A stretch of DNA of 64,000 nt from Acetomicrobium hydrogeniformans ATCC BAA-1850 (GTDB lineage Bacteria; Synergistota; Synergistia; Synergistales; Acetomicrobiaceae). Below are positions 1 to 8,334 of this stretch, one piece after another. The translations under genes and the position numbers were made by a program. The number at the start of each line of letters is the position of its first letter. Within the stretch, counting starts at the first letter, position 1. Where the stretch lies: positions 1,250,001 through 1,314,000 of the forward strand of contig NZ_ACJX03000001.1 of NCBI RefSeq assembly GCF_000160455.2, read 5' to 3'. Under the pieces are notes generated by a model. It worked only from the letters and a program-made list of their open reading frames with translations. It made no database searches and had not been told where the DNA came from.

Positions 1-1
1 C

Positions 2-415
2 TGTCTTATACTTGGAGTTGGCGGTGGTATCCTTTTGGGTAATAAATTCTTCGGAAAACCGCAACCCCTTGATGGGAGCTATAAGGAAATTGCGAAGCCG
101 GGAGCCATGTTGCAACTTGGTGACTTTACGGTAAATTTGGCAGATAAAGATCCTCATATAGTGCGTTTTAATTTGGTATTGGAATTATCAGATCCGGCTT
201 TCCTTACTACGATTTCGGAGCAGGGTTGGATAAGCAGGATAAAAAACGAAATCATATTGACCTGTAAAAATAGATATTACGACGACCTTCGTACCGCTGA
301 TGGTGTTTTAGCATTAGCTCAGGATATATCCAAACGCCTAAATACAATTTTGCCCCCTGTGAAGGACAAGCTGCCTGTAAGAAATGTGCTTTTTCAAGAA
401 TTTATAATCCAGTAG
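2..415 (+). CDS. fliL: Flagellar basal body-associated protein FliL (5' partial)
   Basis: FliL is a single-span inner-membrane protein around the stator that supports motor torque. The reading frame is open from the left edge, so the start and N-terminal cytoplasmic part lie outside the window; 137 residues are visible. They begin with the end of a hydrophobic Gly/Ile/Leu-rich membrane helix, followed by a periplasmic domain of the FliL type (a V-N-L-A-D stretch, then a hydrophobic strand ending in L-E-L). A TTG at 35 is not a credible start because the membrane helix precedes it. It lies 14 bases before fliM, as in many flagellar operons. Identification rests on domain look plus position. 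Confidence 0.88.
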   Translation, partial: CLILGVGGGILLGNKFFGKPQPLDGSYKEIAKPGAMLQLGDFTVNLADKDPHIVRFNLVLELSDPAFLTTISEQGWISRIKNEIILTCKNRYYDDLRTADGVLALAQDISKRLNTILPPVKDKLPVRNVLFQEFIIQ

Positions 416-429
416 TTGGTGGTGAAATT

Positions 430-1458
430 ATGGGACCAGAGGTTCTTTCGCAGAGCGAGATAGATGCCTTGTTAAAAGCTCTTTCAAGCGGTACTGTCGA
501 TATTGCTGCTTTAACTAGCGAAGAAAAAGAGAGAGCAATAAAAGTTTATGATTTCAAGCGCCCCGATAAGTTCAATAAAGATCAGTTGCGAGCTATTCAG
601 ATGATACATGAGTTTTTTTCTCGCCAATTGACAACGGCATTTTCCTCTTTTGTGAGAACCATGGTTTCCGTGGAGGTTGCCTCAGTAGAACAGCTTTCAT
701 ATGACGAATTTATAAAATCGCTAGTTCAACCTACTGTAATAGTCGTTATGGAAATGTATCCCTTAAGCAGCAATGCACTGTTGGAGATAAACCCCCGACT
801 CGTCTTTGCCATTATAGACAGAATGTTGGGAGGAGTCGGCAAAACTACCTATAAAGCAAGGGAACTTACGGATATAGAAAGGACCGTAACGGAGCGGGTC
901 GTTATGAGAATGTTGGAACTTCTCGAGGAAAGCTGGGCCACGATCGTCGATCTCAGGTTTAGGATACAAAACATGGAAAGCAACCCCTATTTCGCTCAAA
1001 TTTGTCCTGCGTCAGATGTTGTTGTGGTCATTACGCTTCAAGTGAAAATTGGTGATGTTGATGGCTTCATAAACATCTGTATACCCTATTTTGCTATAGA
1101 ACCAGTTATAGATCAACTTAGCTCTCAGCGATGGTTTGTTTCTACGGGCAGTCGAGAAGATGATGCTTCTCAAGAGCGAATCATAGAGAGATTGTCCAAA
1201 GTAAAAGTGCCAGTAACTGTAGAAATAGGACATGTTGATGTAACGCTAAAAGATATTTTGAAACTTCGTGTTGGTGATGTTATTAAGCTTGAAGAAACTT
1301 ATTCGGAACCGGTAAAGGTCAGAGTGGGGGAAAGGGTCAAATTTTTGGGCCATGCTGGAATTTATAATAAAAAATACTCGGTTCAGATAATCAAAACCTT
1401 CATTTCGGAGAAGGGTAATGTCGAGCTGCAGCCCGAGGAGGAATTAATTTATGGCTGA
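430..1458 (+). CDS. fliM: Flagellar motor switch protein FliM
   Basis: FliM is the C-ring protein that binds phospho-CheY and transmits the switch signal to FliG. The 342-residue product has the N-terminal CheY-binding peptide (L-S-Q-S-E-I-D-A-L-L, residues 6-15), a middle CheC-like domain with the FliM G-G-x-G region (about 130-140), and a C-terminal SpoA/FliN-type domain (about 255-330). The length is normal for the family. The stop overlaps the start of the next gene by 8 bases, which suggests translational coupling. The neighbours on both sides are flagellar. Confidence 0.97.
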   Translation: MGPEVLSQSEIDALLKALSSGTVDIAALTSEEKERAIKVYDFKRPDKFNKDQLRAIQMIHEFFSRQLTTAFSSFVRTMVSVEVASVEQLSYDEFIKSLVQPTVIVVMEMYPLSSNALLEINPRLVFAIIDRMLGGVGKTTYKARELTDIERTVTERVVMRMLELLEESWATIVDLRFRIQNMESNPYFAQICPASDVVVVITLQVKIGDVDGFINICIPYFAIEPVIDQLSSQRWFVSTGSREDDASQERIIERLSKVKVPVTVEIGHVDVTLKDILKLRVGDVIKLEETYSEPVKVRVGERVKFLGHAGIYNKKYSVQIIKTFISEKGNVELQPEEELIYG

Positions 1459-2551
1459 TGACCTGTTAAGCCAAGAAGAGATCGAAGCTCTTCTCAAAGG
1501 AATAGGAGGAGCCTCGAAGCAGGACGAGGATGAAGAGCTTAAGGAAATTGCCTCGTTATATGCGCAGGCCTTTTCAAATGTATTACAACTGCTTTCCGGC
1601 GGAGAAGTAAAGATAGATGTAAAGGAAAGCCGAGTTTGCGGACAAGCGGCTTTTGTAGAGGAACTTGAAAAATCAAGCTATCTGCTTTACGTAGTGGATT
1701 ATGACGCCTTTGAAGGTTGGTCTCACGCCTTTGTGATGAGCGAAAGAACAGCCCTGCTTTTAGCCGACATTATGATGGGTGGCGACGGAGCCGAATTGCC
1801 CGACTCGATGAACGATTTGTATCTGAGTGCAGCTCAGGAGGGGTTGAGCCAGATTACTGGTGCTGCCATATCTGAGATGGTCAATTTGTTGGGCGGTAGG
1901 AGGATTGGGATTAAAAATACCTCCTGTTCTTTAAAAGTCGAAGGATGGCTTCCCTTTGAACTTCTTCCTTCGAGCGAGAATGTATGGGTTTTTAGCTTGA
2001 ATGCGGAAATTAAAGATGTCGGCAATTTGAAACTGTGGAGTTTAATGCCCCAAAAGATTGTCCAGGTTTTATCGGATGAAATTAAAAAAAGAGTGGGGTC
2101 TCGAGAACAGCCACAAAAAAGATCGGAACAGGGTCCAAAAGAAACGGGATTGCCTGTATCTGCAAAGGTTTCTCAAGTGGCAAGAGAAACGTCGGGGCGT
2201 GTCGTTGGCGAAGAAGTGTCTGGAGCTGTCGAGGTGCGGCCTGCGGAATTTGTCCCCTTGGATAAACAAATTGTAGATCAGGATATGGACGGTCATAATT
2301 TTGACCTAATAGTGGATGTACCCGTGAGGATAACCGTGAGGTTGGGCCAAGCCGCGAAAACTATCGGTGAAATATTGAATTTAACGCCCGGTTCTGTGAT
2401 AGAATTGGATAAAATGGCCGGCGACCCCGTAGACATTTTGGTCAACGGTAAGCTGATAGCTCGAGGCGAAGTTGTAGTTATCGATGAAAATTTCGGAGTT
2501 CGTATTACTGAGATAGTTAACCGCAGCGACAGGATTAAGTCATTATGGTGA
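1451..2551 (+). CDS. fliY: Flagellar motor switch protein FliY (CheC-like plus FliN domain)
   Basis: This is the 366-residue FliY form of FliN found in Firmicutes-type systems. The N-terminus repeats a CheY-binding motif like that of FliM (L-L-S-Q-E-E-I-E-A-L-L, residues 5-15). A CheC-like middle region follows, then a charged linker (about 218-265) and a C-terminal FliN/SpoA domain (about 285-360) with the usual V-x-V-x-L-G and G-x-V-I-E-L elements. In Bacillus FliY the CheC-like part dephosphorylates CheY-P through E-x-x-N motifs. Here the expected second motif reads E130-G-L-S133, so the Asn is missing and catalytic activity is doubtful. It overlaps fliM by 8 bases. Confidence 0.95.
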   Translation: MADDLLSQEEIEALLKGIGGASKQDEDEELKEIASLYAQAFSNVLQLLSGGEVKIDVKESRVCGQAAFVEELEKSSYLLYVVDYDAFEGWSHAFVMSERTALLLADIMMGGDGAELPDSMNDLYLSAAQEGLSQITGAAISEMVNLLGGRRIGIKNTSCSLKVEGWLPFELLPSSENVWVFSLNAEIKDVGNLKLWSLMPQKIVQVLSDEIKKRVGSREQPQKRSEQGPKETGLPVSAKVSQVARETSGRVVGEEVSGAVEVRPAEFVPLDKQIVDQDMDGHNFDLIVDVPVRITVRLGQAAKTIGEILNLTPGSVIELDKMAGDPVDILVNGKLIARGEVVVIDENFGVRITEIVNRSDRIKSLW

Positions 2552-2570
2552 AGATAAAGGGGGATTTTTC

Positions 2571-2933
2571 GTGCCAAAGGTACTCATAGTTGATGATGCT
2601 GCTTTTATGCGCATGATGCTCAAAGACATTTTAATGAAAAACGGGTATGAAATTGCAGGAGAAGTTTCAAATGGCGTTGAGGCGATAGCTGCTTATAAGG
2701 AAATGACACCCGATATTGTTACTATGGACATAACCATGCCCGAGATGGATGGAATAACTGCGGTGAAGGAAATAAAGAAGATCGATCCGAACGCCAAGAT
2801 CGTGATGGTTAGCGCCATGGGGCAACAGGCGTTGGTGATAGAGGCCATAAAGGCCGGGGCTTTGGATTTCATCGTGAAACCCTTTCAACCGGACAGAGTG
2901 CTTGATGCTTTGAGCAAAGCTTTATCTCAATAA
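2571..2933 (+). CDS. cheY: Chemotaxis response regulator CheY
   Basis: A single receiver domain of 120 residues that carries the phosphoryl signal from CheA to the FliM/FliY switch. All key residues are visible: acidic pair D8-D9, phospho-acceptor D53 (in T-M-D-I-T-M-P), S81 at the Thr/Ser switch position and K103 (K-P-F). The start is GTG with an A-G-G-G-G-G ribosome site about 8 bases upstream. It has no output domain. Its position between fliY and fliO is the arrangement seen in Bacillus- and Thermotoga-type flagellar operons. Confidence 0.96.
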   Translation: MPKVLIVDDAAFMRMMLKDILMKNGYEIAGEVSNGVEAIAAYKEMTPDIVTMDITMPEMDGITAVKEIKKIDPNAKIVMVSAMGQQALVIEAIKAGALDFIVKPFQPDRVLDALSKALSQ

Positions 2934-2959
2934 TAAAATCTTTTGAGGAGAGGGTATCG

Positions 2960-3337
2960 TTGACTTTGACTTTTTTAAATAAGCGAGGTGTTGTCATATG
3001 CCTCGCTTTCTTGTTATGGACAGCTTGCGAAAAAGCATTTGCTTTCCAGAACGACAACCAATTTTCGTTTATTGCTTATTCAGTTAAAATAGTCTTGGCT
3101 TTAGCGTTACTCGCTGTAGCAGCGCTGTTATTTTACCGTTATGCTTCAAGGAGAGGATTGTTGAAAAGGTCCGATGAGCTTCAGCTGATAGCGTTTCTGC
3201 CCTTGGGAAACGATAAGGTATATCTAATTCGTTGCAAGGATCACGTAGTGGGACTTTTTGTTGGCAAGTCCGGAACAGCTCTTCTGGGAAAATGGAGTAT
3301 CGAAGAGTGGGACCGACATAAATCACAACCCAGGTGA
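2960..3337 (+). CDS. fliO: Flagellar biosynthetic protein FliO
   Basis: A 125-residue protein with a signal-like hydrophobic N-terminus (about 10-28), a second membrane helix (about 42-60) and a short cytoplasmic domain with the FliO pattern (L-x-L-I-A-F-L-P-L-G, then a strand ending V-G-L-F-V-G). FliO helps FliP assemble into the export gate. The family is poorly conserved, so the call leans on topology, size and its place directly before fliP. The start is TTG at 2960 behind a G-A-G-G-A-G-A-G-G ribosome site. Confidence 0.87.
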   Translation: MTLTFLNKRGVVICLAFLLWTACEKAFAFQNDNQFSFIAYSVKIVLALALLAVAALLFYRYASRRGLLKRSDELQLIAFLPLGNDKVYLIRCKDHVVGLFVGKSGTALLGKWSIEEWDRHKSQPR

Positions 3338-3343
3338 ACCGCC

Positions 3344-4102
3344 GTGAGATCGAGGATTGCTTTGTTTTTTGTGTTTTTTTTTATTTTACTTTTGGCAAAG
3401 GGAGCTTTGGCTCAACCTGCCGATATACCATTCCCGACGCTGGACATTAACGTGAGGCCGGGGGACTCGCCTTCCGATGTTGCTCTTACGTTACAAATCA
3501 TTGCCCTGATAACCATACTAAGCTTGGCTCCGGCTATTGTTTTAATGGTTACTAGTTTCACTAGAATTATAGTGGTATTGGGTTTCGTTCGCCAATCCAT
3601 AGGTCTTCAGCAGTTGCCTCCAAACCAGGTGCTGGTTACTCTGGCTTTGTTTTTGACATTTTTTACCATGTCGCCCGTATGGCAAAAAATATATTCCGAA
3701 TCAATAAATCCATATATGGCCGGCGAAATAGCAACACAAGAAGCATATGCAAAAGCCATAGGGCCCATAAGAGATTTCATGTTCTCCCAGGTAAAGGATG
3801 AGGAGCTTTCCCTGATGGTCTCTCTTTCTGATCTGCCCCAGCCGCAAAATCACGACGACGTTCCTACTAGGGTATTGATACCGGCTTTTATGATTGGAGA
3901 GCTTAAAAAAGCATTTCAGATGGGAATCCTTATCTTTATACCTTTTATAGTTGTCGATATGATTGTAGCAAGCGTTTTGCTAAGCATGGGCATGATCATG
4001 CTTCCGCCCATGTTGATATCTCTCCCATTTAAAGTCCTGCTTTTCGTAGTTGCCGACGGTTGGGACCTTGTGATATACAGCGTTGTCAGCAGTTTCAAGT
4101 GA
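3344..4102 (+). CDS. fliP: Flagellar type III export gate protein FliP
   Basis: FliP is the main subunit of the export-gate pore. The 252-residue product has a cleavable signal peptide (about 1-24, ending A-L-A) and four further hydrophobic segments. It has the family hallmarks T-S-F-T-R-I-I-V-V-L (about 67-76) and L-P-P-N-Q-V-L-V, and a conserved C-terminal G-M-x-M-L-P-P block. The start is GTG at 3344, 6 bases after fliO. It belongs to the fliO-P-Q-R-flhB-flhA run. Confidence 0.97.
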   Translation: MRSRIALFFVFFFILLLAKGALAQPADIPFPTLDINVRPGDSPSDVALTLQIIALITILSLAPAIVLMVTSFTRIIVVLGFVRQSIGLQQLPPNQVLVTLALFLTFFTMSPVWQKIYSESINPYMAGEIATQEAYAKAIGPIRDFMFSQVKDEELSLMVSLSDLPQPQNHDDVPTRVLIPAFMIGELKKAFQMGILIFIPFIVVDMIVASVLLSMGMIMLPPMLISLPFKVLLFVVADGWDLVIYSVVSSFK

Positions 4103-4115
4103 AGGGTGAGTTAAA

Positions 4116-4376
4116 TTGTCCGTAAGCGATGTTTTCCAACAAGCAATCTGGATTATTTTGATATCCAGCATGCCTGTTTTATTGGTAGCGATGGTTGTTG
4201 GGTTGGTCATAGGAATTTTACAGACCGCCACATCTATTCAGGAGCAGACCTTAGTATTTATACCTAAAATATTAGCGGTGTTTTTATTGTTATTTTTATT
4301 GGGACCCTGGATGTTTGGACATGTCGGGGAGTTTGCCAAGTATTTGTTTGGCAATCTGGCTAGCTTGGTGCCATGA
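4116..4376 (+). CDS. fliQ: Flagellar export gate protein FliQ
   Basis: A small two-helix membrane protein of 86 residues, the usual FliQ length. It contains the family pattern G-x-x-Q-x-x-T-x-I-Q-E-Q-T-L-x-F-x-P-K (about 47-65) between its membrane segments. FliQ packs around FliP and FliR in the export pore. The start is TTG. The last bases overlap the ATG of fliR (ATGA overlap), so the two are translationally coupled. Confidence 0.96.
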   Translation: MSVSDVFQQAIWIILISSMPVLLVAMVVGLVIGILQTATSIQEQTLVFIPKILAVFLLLFLLGPWMFGHVGEFAKYLFGNLASLVP

Positions 4377-5152
4377 CATTTGAAAATAGCTTTGTTCAAT
4401 ATTTTACATTGATATTGCTTGTTTCCCTGAGGTTTCTGGGCATGACTATTGCTGCACCTTCCTTTGCACCGCCATCTTATCCGGTCCCAGTCAAGTTTAT
4501 GTTCGCTCTTGTGCTTGCCTTGGCCCTTTCCCCCCTTTTGGAATATCCTCAGGGGTTGTTTCAGGGAAGCTTTATTGCTTTGATACTTGTCGGGCTTAGG
4601 GAGTTTTGTATAGGGCTAGGTATAGGTTTTTTTGCCTCTCTGCCCTTGTATGCCTTTCAACTGGCAGGAGGATTTTCGGGCATCAATATGGGTTTTGGAA
4701 TGGTCAATATATTGGATCCCTTTTCCGAAACCCAGATTTCCCTGCTTGGTCAACTTAAGTTCATGTTGGCACTGTGGTTTTACTTTAAATGGAACGGTCA
4801 TATTTTGCTTTTTAGGTGTCTCGTTCATAGTTTTAAGTTGCTTCCCTTTGGCATATGGGGTTGGTCATGGAGCAACGGTTCAATAACGGGCGAATGGCTG
4901 GTTGAACTTTTTTATCTTGCAATAAAAATTTCTCTGCCTTTTTTAGGAGCTATGTTGCTTGCCGACATCGGGCTTGGTTTTGTTGCAAGGACGGTGCCAC
5001 AGATGAACGTGTTTGTTTTGGGCTTTTCGATAAAAATACTCCTCGGAATGTTGGTTTTGATGTTCATGGTACCATTGTTGGTGGATATTTTAAAAGTTGA
5101 AATCGAAAAAGCAATTGTGTTGGCCTTGGAAGGCGTGTACCTATGGCGATGA
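4373..5152 (+). CDS. fliR: Flagellar export gate protein FliR
   Basis: A 259-residue polytopic membrane protein with about six hydrophobic segments. It carries the FliR pattern of a conserved G-E-x-x-x-G-like loop (here R-E-F-C-I-G-L-G-I-G-F), a G-G-F-S-G-I-N-M-G-F-G segment (about 98-109) and D-P-F-S-E-T-Q. FliR is the single-copy subunit that closes the FliP5-FliQ4 export pore. It overlaps fliQ by 4 bases and flhB by 10 bases. Confidence 0.96.
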   Translation: MTFENSFVQYFTLILLVSLRFLGMTIAAPSFAPPSYPVPVKFMFALVLALALSPLLEYPQGLFQGSFIALILVGLREFCIGLGIGFFASLPLYAFQLAGGFSGINMGFGMVNILDPFSETQISLLGQLKFMLALWFYFKWNGHILLFRCLVHSFKLLPFGIWGWSWSNGSITGEWLVELFYLAIKISLPFLGAMLLADIGLGFVARTVPQMNVFVLGFSIKILLGMLVLMFMVPLLVDILKVEIEKAIVLALEGVYLWR

Positions 5153-6246
5153 TGGAATATCTCAAGTTTGATCTTCAGTTGTTTGCTGAAGAAAAGACGG
5201 AACCGGCGACTCCGAGAAGGAGAAGAAAGGCCCGAGAAGAAGGTCAAGTTGCCAAAAGCATGGATTTGGTGTCATCGGTAGCTATTTTAACAGGTGTCTT
5301 GCTGCTTTTTGCTATGGGTTTTTTTCTTTTTTCGACGCTGAAGCAATTCTTTGTTTGGGAGCTTTCCCATCTTTCCGATGACGTCAATTTCAGAGGCCAG
5401 TGGATATGGAGGGCAAGCGCCAGAGGTCTTGCCGTTTATCTGAAGACGTGGTTTCCCTTGGCAATCCTGTCCGCTTTGGGTGTAGTTTTAATCAGTTTTG
5501 CTCAGGTAGGTTTTTTGATAACTCCTAAGCCGCTGGTACCGAAATTGAACAGGTTAAATCCGGTCTCGGGTTTAAAAAAGGTCCTTTCTTTAAGGTCATT
5601 GGTCGAATTGATCAAGGGGTTGCTCAAGGCCACCCTTCTGGCAAGCGTTCTTTATTTTGGACTAAAGAAGAGTTTGGAGACCCTTCTTTTAACGATGCAA
5701 ATGCCCCTTTCTGGCGGTTTGGGCATATTATCGAAGACTATTTTAAACTTATCCCTTAAAATGGCAATAGCTCTTTTTGCAATTGCGATATTTGACTATG
5801 CCTATCAAAAGTGGGAGTTTGAGAGATCCATAAAGATGAGCAGACAGGAGATCAAGGAGGAATTTAAACAGCTTGAGGGGGATCCCCAGTTGAAACGCAG
5901 AATTCGTCAAAGGCAGCGGGAGCTTGCCAGGCGCAGGATGATGGCAGAAGTTAAAAAAGCGGACGTCGTTATCACGAACCCCACCAGGATAGCTGTTGCG
6001 ATCCTTTACGATAAAAAGATAATGGATGCGCCCGTTGTGATCGCTAAGGGGCTGGGGGTAGTAGCAGGCAAAATAAGAGAAGAGGCCATTAAATACGACA
6101 TACCGTTGGTTCAAAGGCCGCCTTTGGCTTGGACGCTTTACAATAATGTCGAAATAGGCGAAAAGATACCTGAAGAACTGTACAAGGCAGTTGCCGAGAT
6201 CCTTGTTTTCGTTTATAGGTTGAAGCATAAGATTGCAAACGTGTAA
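5143..6246 (+). CDS. flhB: Flagellar export switch protein FlhB, with NPTR in place of NPTH
   Basis: FlhB recruits export substrates and changes specificity from rod/hook to filament after it cleaves itself between N and P of a conserved NPTH motif. The 367-residue product has the K-T-E-x-A-T-P-R-R-R N-terminus (about 17-27), four membrane helices, the charged cytoplasmic linker and the C-terminal domain. The cleavage motif here is N279-P-T-R282: the scissile Asn-Pro is kept but His is replaced by Arg. Whether it still self-cleaves cannot be read from sequence. It overlaps the end of fliR by 10 bases. Confidence 0.96.
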   Translation: MAMMEYLKFDLQLFAEEKTEPATPRRRRKAREEGQVAKSMDLVSSVAILTGVLLLFAMGFFLFSTLKQFFVWELSHLSDDVNFRGQWIWRASARGLAVYLKTWFPLAILSALGVVLISFAQVGFLITPKPLVPKLNRLNPVSGLKKVLSLRSLVELIKGLLKATLLASVLYFGLKKSLETLLLTMQMPLSGGLGILSKTILNLSLKMAIALFAIAIFDYAYQKWEFERSIKMSRQEIKEEFKQLEGDPQLKRRIRQRQRELARRRMMAEVKKADVVITNPTRIAVAILYDKKIMDAPVVIAKGLGVVAGKIREEAIKYDIPLVQRPPLAWTLYNNVEIGEKIPEELYKAVAEILVFVYRLKHKIANV

Positions 6247-6261
6247 TAGCAGGAGGATAGC

Positions 6262-8334
6262 ATGGGAGCCGTAAGGGAAAGGACTTCGAAGGAGAGAGGA
6301 ATATTTCGTTTTGCCGACATAACCATGGCTATTCTAGTAGTCATGATAATAGGTATGATGATAATTCCCATGCCTACAAAGCTTTTGGACGTCCTTTTGT
6401 CTTTGAATATAACCTTTGCCGTTGTCACTCTCCTTTCTACCTTTTACGTCAAGGAGGCTCTGGAAATAGCGGCTTTTCCCACTATATTACTGTTAGCCAC
6501 CCTGTACCGGTTGGCTTTAAACGTTTCTACGACCCGACTTATACTTTTAAAGGGGTACGCAGGCGAAGTTATAACGGCCTTCGGCAACTTCGTCGTGGGG
6601 GGAAATTACGTTGTCGGCGCCGTGGTGTTCTTGATATTGGTAGTCATACAGTTCATAGTTATAACCAAAGGAGCGGAAAGGGTTGCGGAAGTTGCCGCAA
6701 GGTTTACCTTGGACGCAATGCCGGGGAAGCAGATGGCTATAGATGCCGATTTGAATTCCGGCCTGATAGATGAGAGCGAAGCCAGGCTAAGAAGGACTCG
6801 CATTCAGCGGGAAGCCGACTTTTACGGAGCCATGGATGGAGCGTCCAAATTTGTCAAAGGCGATGCCATAGCGGGGCTGATCATAACTGTTATTAATATC
6901 ATTGGCGGTCTTACTATAGGCGTGTTTCAAAGAGGCTTAACGGCGGGACAGGCTTTGCAGGTTTATGCTCTGCTCACAGTGGGAGACGGATTGGTGGCCC
7001 AAATACCTGCTCTTGTTTTCTCTACCGCTACAGGTGTGATAGTAACGAGAGCAGCCAGCGAAACAAGTCTGGGAATAGATGTGATAAATTCGTTGACGTC
7101 CAATCACAGGCCTTTGTTGATCGGTGCGGGGCTTCTTTTTATGTTGGCTATTGTTCCCGGGCTTCCCTTTCTGCCCTTTGCAGTCATAGGTTCCCTATTG
7201 GGCTTCCTTGGGTATCGCATGATCAGAGAAAAGAAAATTGCAGCCGAAATGCCCAAAGAGGAAGCCCGGCGGGAGGCCAGGCCTCAGCAGGCTGGACCGG
7301 AAAACGTCTTGCCGCTCATGACGGTCGAACCGATGGAATTGGAAATAGGCTATGCCTTAATTCCTCTTGTCGATCCCTCTCAAGGCGGAGACATGCTTGA
7401 GAGGATAAGCACCATAAGAAGGCAAATGGCCCTGGAATCCGGCCTCATTGTCCCCCCTATAAGGATCAGGGACAACATCCAGCTTAAGCCCACAGAATAC
7501 GTGATTAAGGTAAGGGGGGTCGAGGTATCTCGAGGGGAACTTATACCGGACCATTATCTTGCCATCAATACATCAGGAGTTGAAGAAGCTCTCGTAGGAA
7601 TTCCCACCACTGATCCGGCTTTCGGACTTAAAGCCTTCTGGATATCACCTGAAATTAGGGATAAGGCCGAGGAAATGGGTTTTACCGTTGTCGATGCTCC
7701 CTCTGTCTTGGCAACCCATCTTTCCGAAATAATTAAGAAATATGGTGCCGATCTGCTATCGAGACAGGACGTTCAAAAATTAATCGATACTGTCAAGGAA
7801 GGCCATCCTGCTGCTGTCGAAGAGCTTTTGTCAGTGCTGTCTTTGGGGGATATTCAGAAGGTACTTCAAAACCTGCTTCGGGAGTCAATTCCCATAAGGG
7901 ATTTGGTGACGATATTTGAGGCATTGGCGGATAACGGCCGTATTTCCAGGAGCGTTGATTTTTTGACTGAAAGGGTGAGGGAAGCTTTGTCGCGGCATAT
8001 AACGCACAGGTTTAAAGGAGAGGACGGTCAAATTACCGCCATGACCCTTTCTCCGATCTGGGAGCAGAAGATAAGAGAAGCCCTGAAGGGTGATTTATCG
8101 CAGGGATGGCAGCTGCAGATGGACCCGAAGAGTTTAAATTCTCTCCTTTCCCAAGTCTCAAGGGCTATGGAAAAGATGGCCATGGAGGGCAGGATGCCCG
8201 TATTGCTAGTTCATCCGGATGTAAGGTTTATAGTTCGAAAGATCATCGAAGGCAAGCTCACAAACGTCCACGTGCTTGCCTATAGCGAGATAGAACCCGG
8301 CACAAAGGTGCGATCTTTGGGGACGGTGGAATGA
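6262..8334 (+). CDS. flhA: Flagellar export gate protein FlhA
   Basis: FlhA forms the nonameric ring under the export pore, docks chaperone-substrate complexes and couples the proton motive force. The 690-residue product has about eight N-terminal membrane helices and the FHIPEP family loop (A-R-F-T-L-D-A-M-P-G-K-Q-M-A-I-D-A-D-L, about 146-164). It also has the I-x-x-x-E-A-R-x-R-R-x-x-x-x-x-E-A-D-F-Y-G-A-M-D-G-A-S-K-F block, then a large cytoplasmic domain from about 350. An A-G-G-A-G-G ribosome site sits 5 bases before the ATG. The stop overlaps the flhF start by 4 bases. Confidence 0.98.
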   Translation: MGAVRERTSKERGIFRFADITMAILVVMIIGMMIIPMPTKLLDVLLSLNITFAVVTLLSTFYVKEALEIAAFPTILLLATLYRLALNVSTTRLILLKGYAGEVITAFGNFVVGGNYVVGAVVFLILVVIQFIVITKGAERVAEVAARFTLDAMPGKQMAIDADLNSGLIDESEARLRRTRIQREADFYGAMDGASKFVKGDAIAGLIITVINIIGGLTIGVFQRGLTAGQALQVYALLTVGDGLVAQIPALVFSTATGVIVTRAASETSLGIDVINSLTSNHRPLLIGAGLLFMLAIVPGLPFLPFAVIGSLLGFLGYRMIREKKIAAEMPKEEARREARPQQAGPENVLPLMTVEPMELEIGYALIPLVDPSQGGDMLERISTIRRQMALESGLIVPPIRIRDNIQLKPTEYVIKVRGVEVSRGELIPDHYLAINTSGVEEALVGIPTTDPAFGLKAFWISPEIRDKAEEMGFTVVDAPSVLATHLSEIIKKYGADLLSRQDVQKLIDTVKEGHPAAVEELLSVLSLGDIQKVLQNLLRESIPIRDLVTIFEALADNGRISRSVDFLTERVREALSRHITHRFKGEDGQITAMTLSPIWEQKIREALKGDLSQGWQLQMDPKSLNSLLSQVSRAMEKMAMEGRMPVLLVHPDVRFIVRKIIEGKLTNVHVLAYSEIEPGTKVRSLGTVE

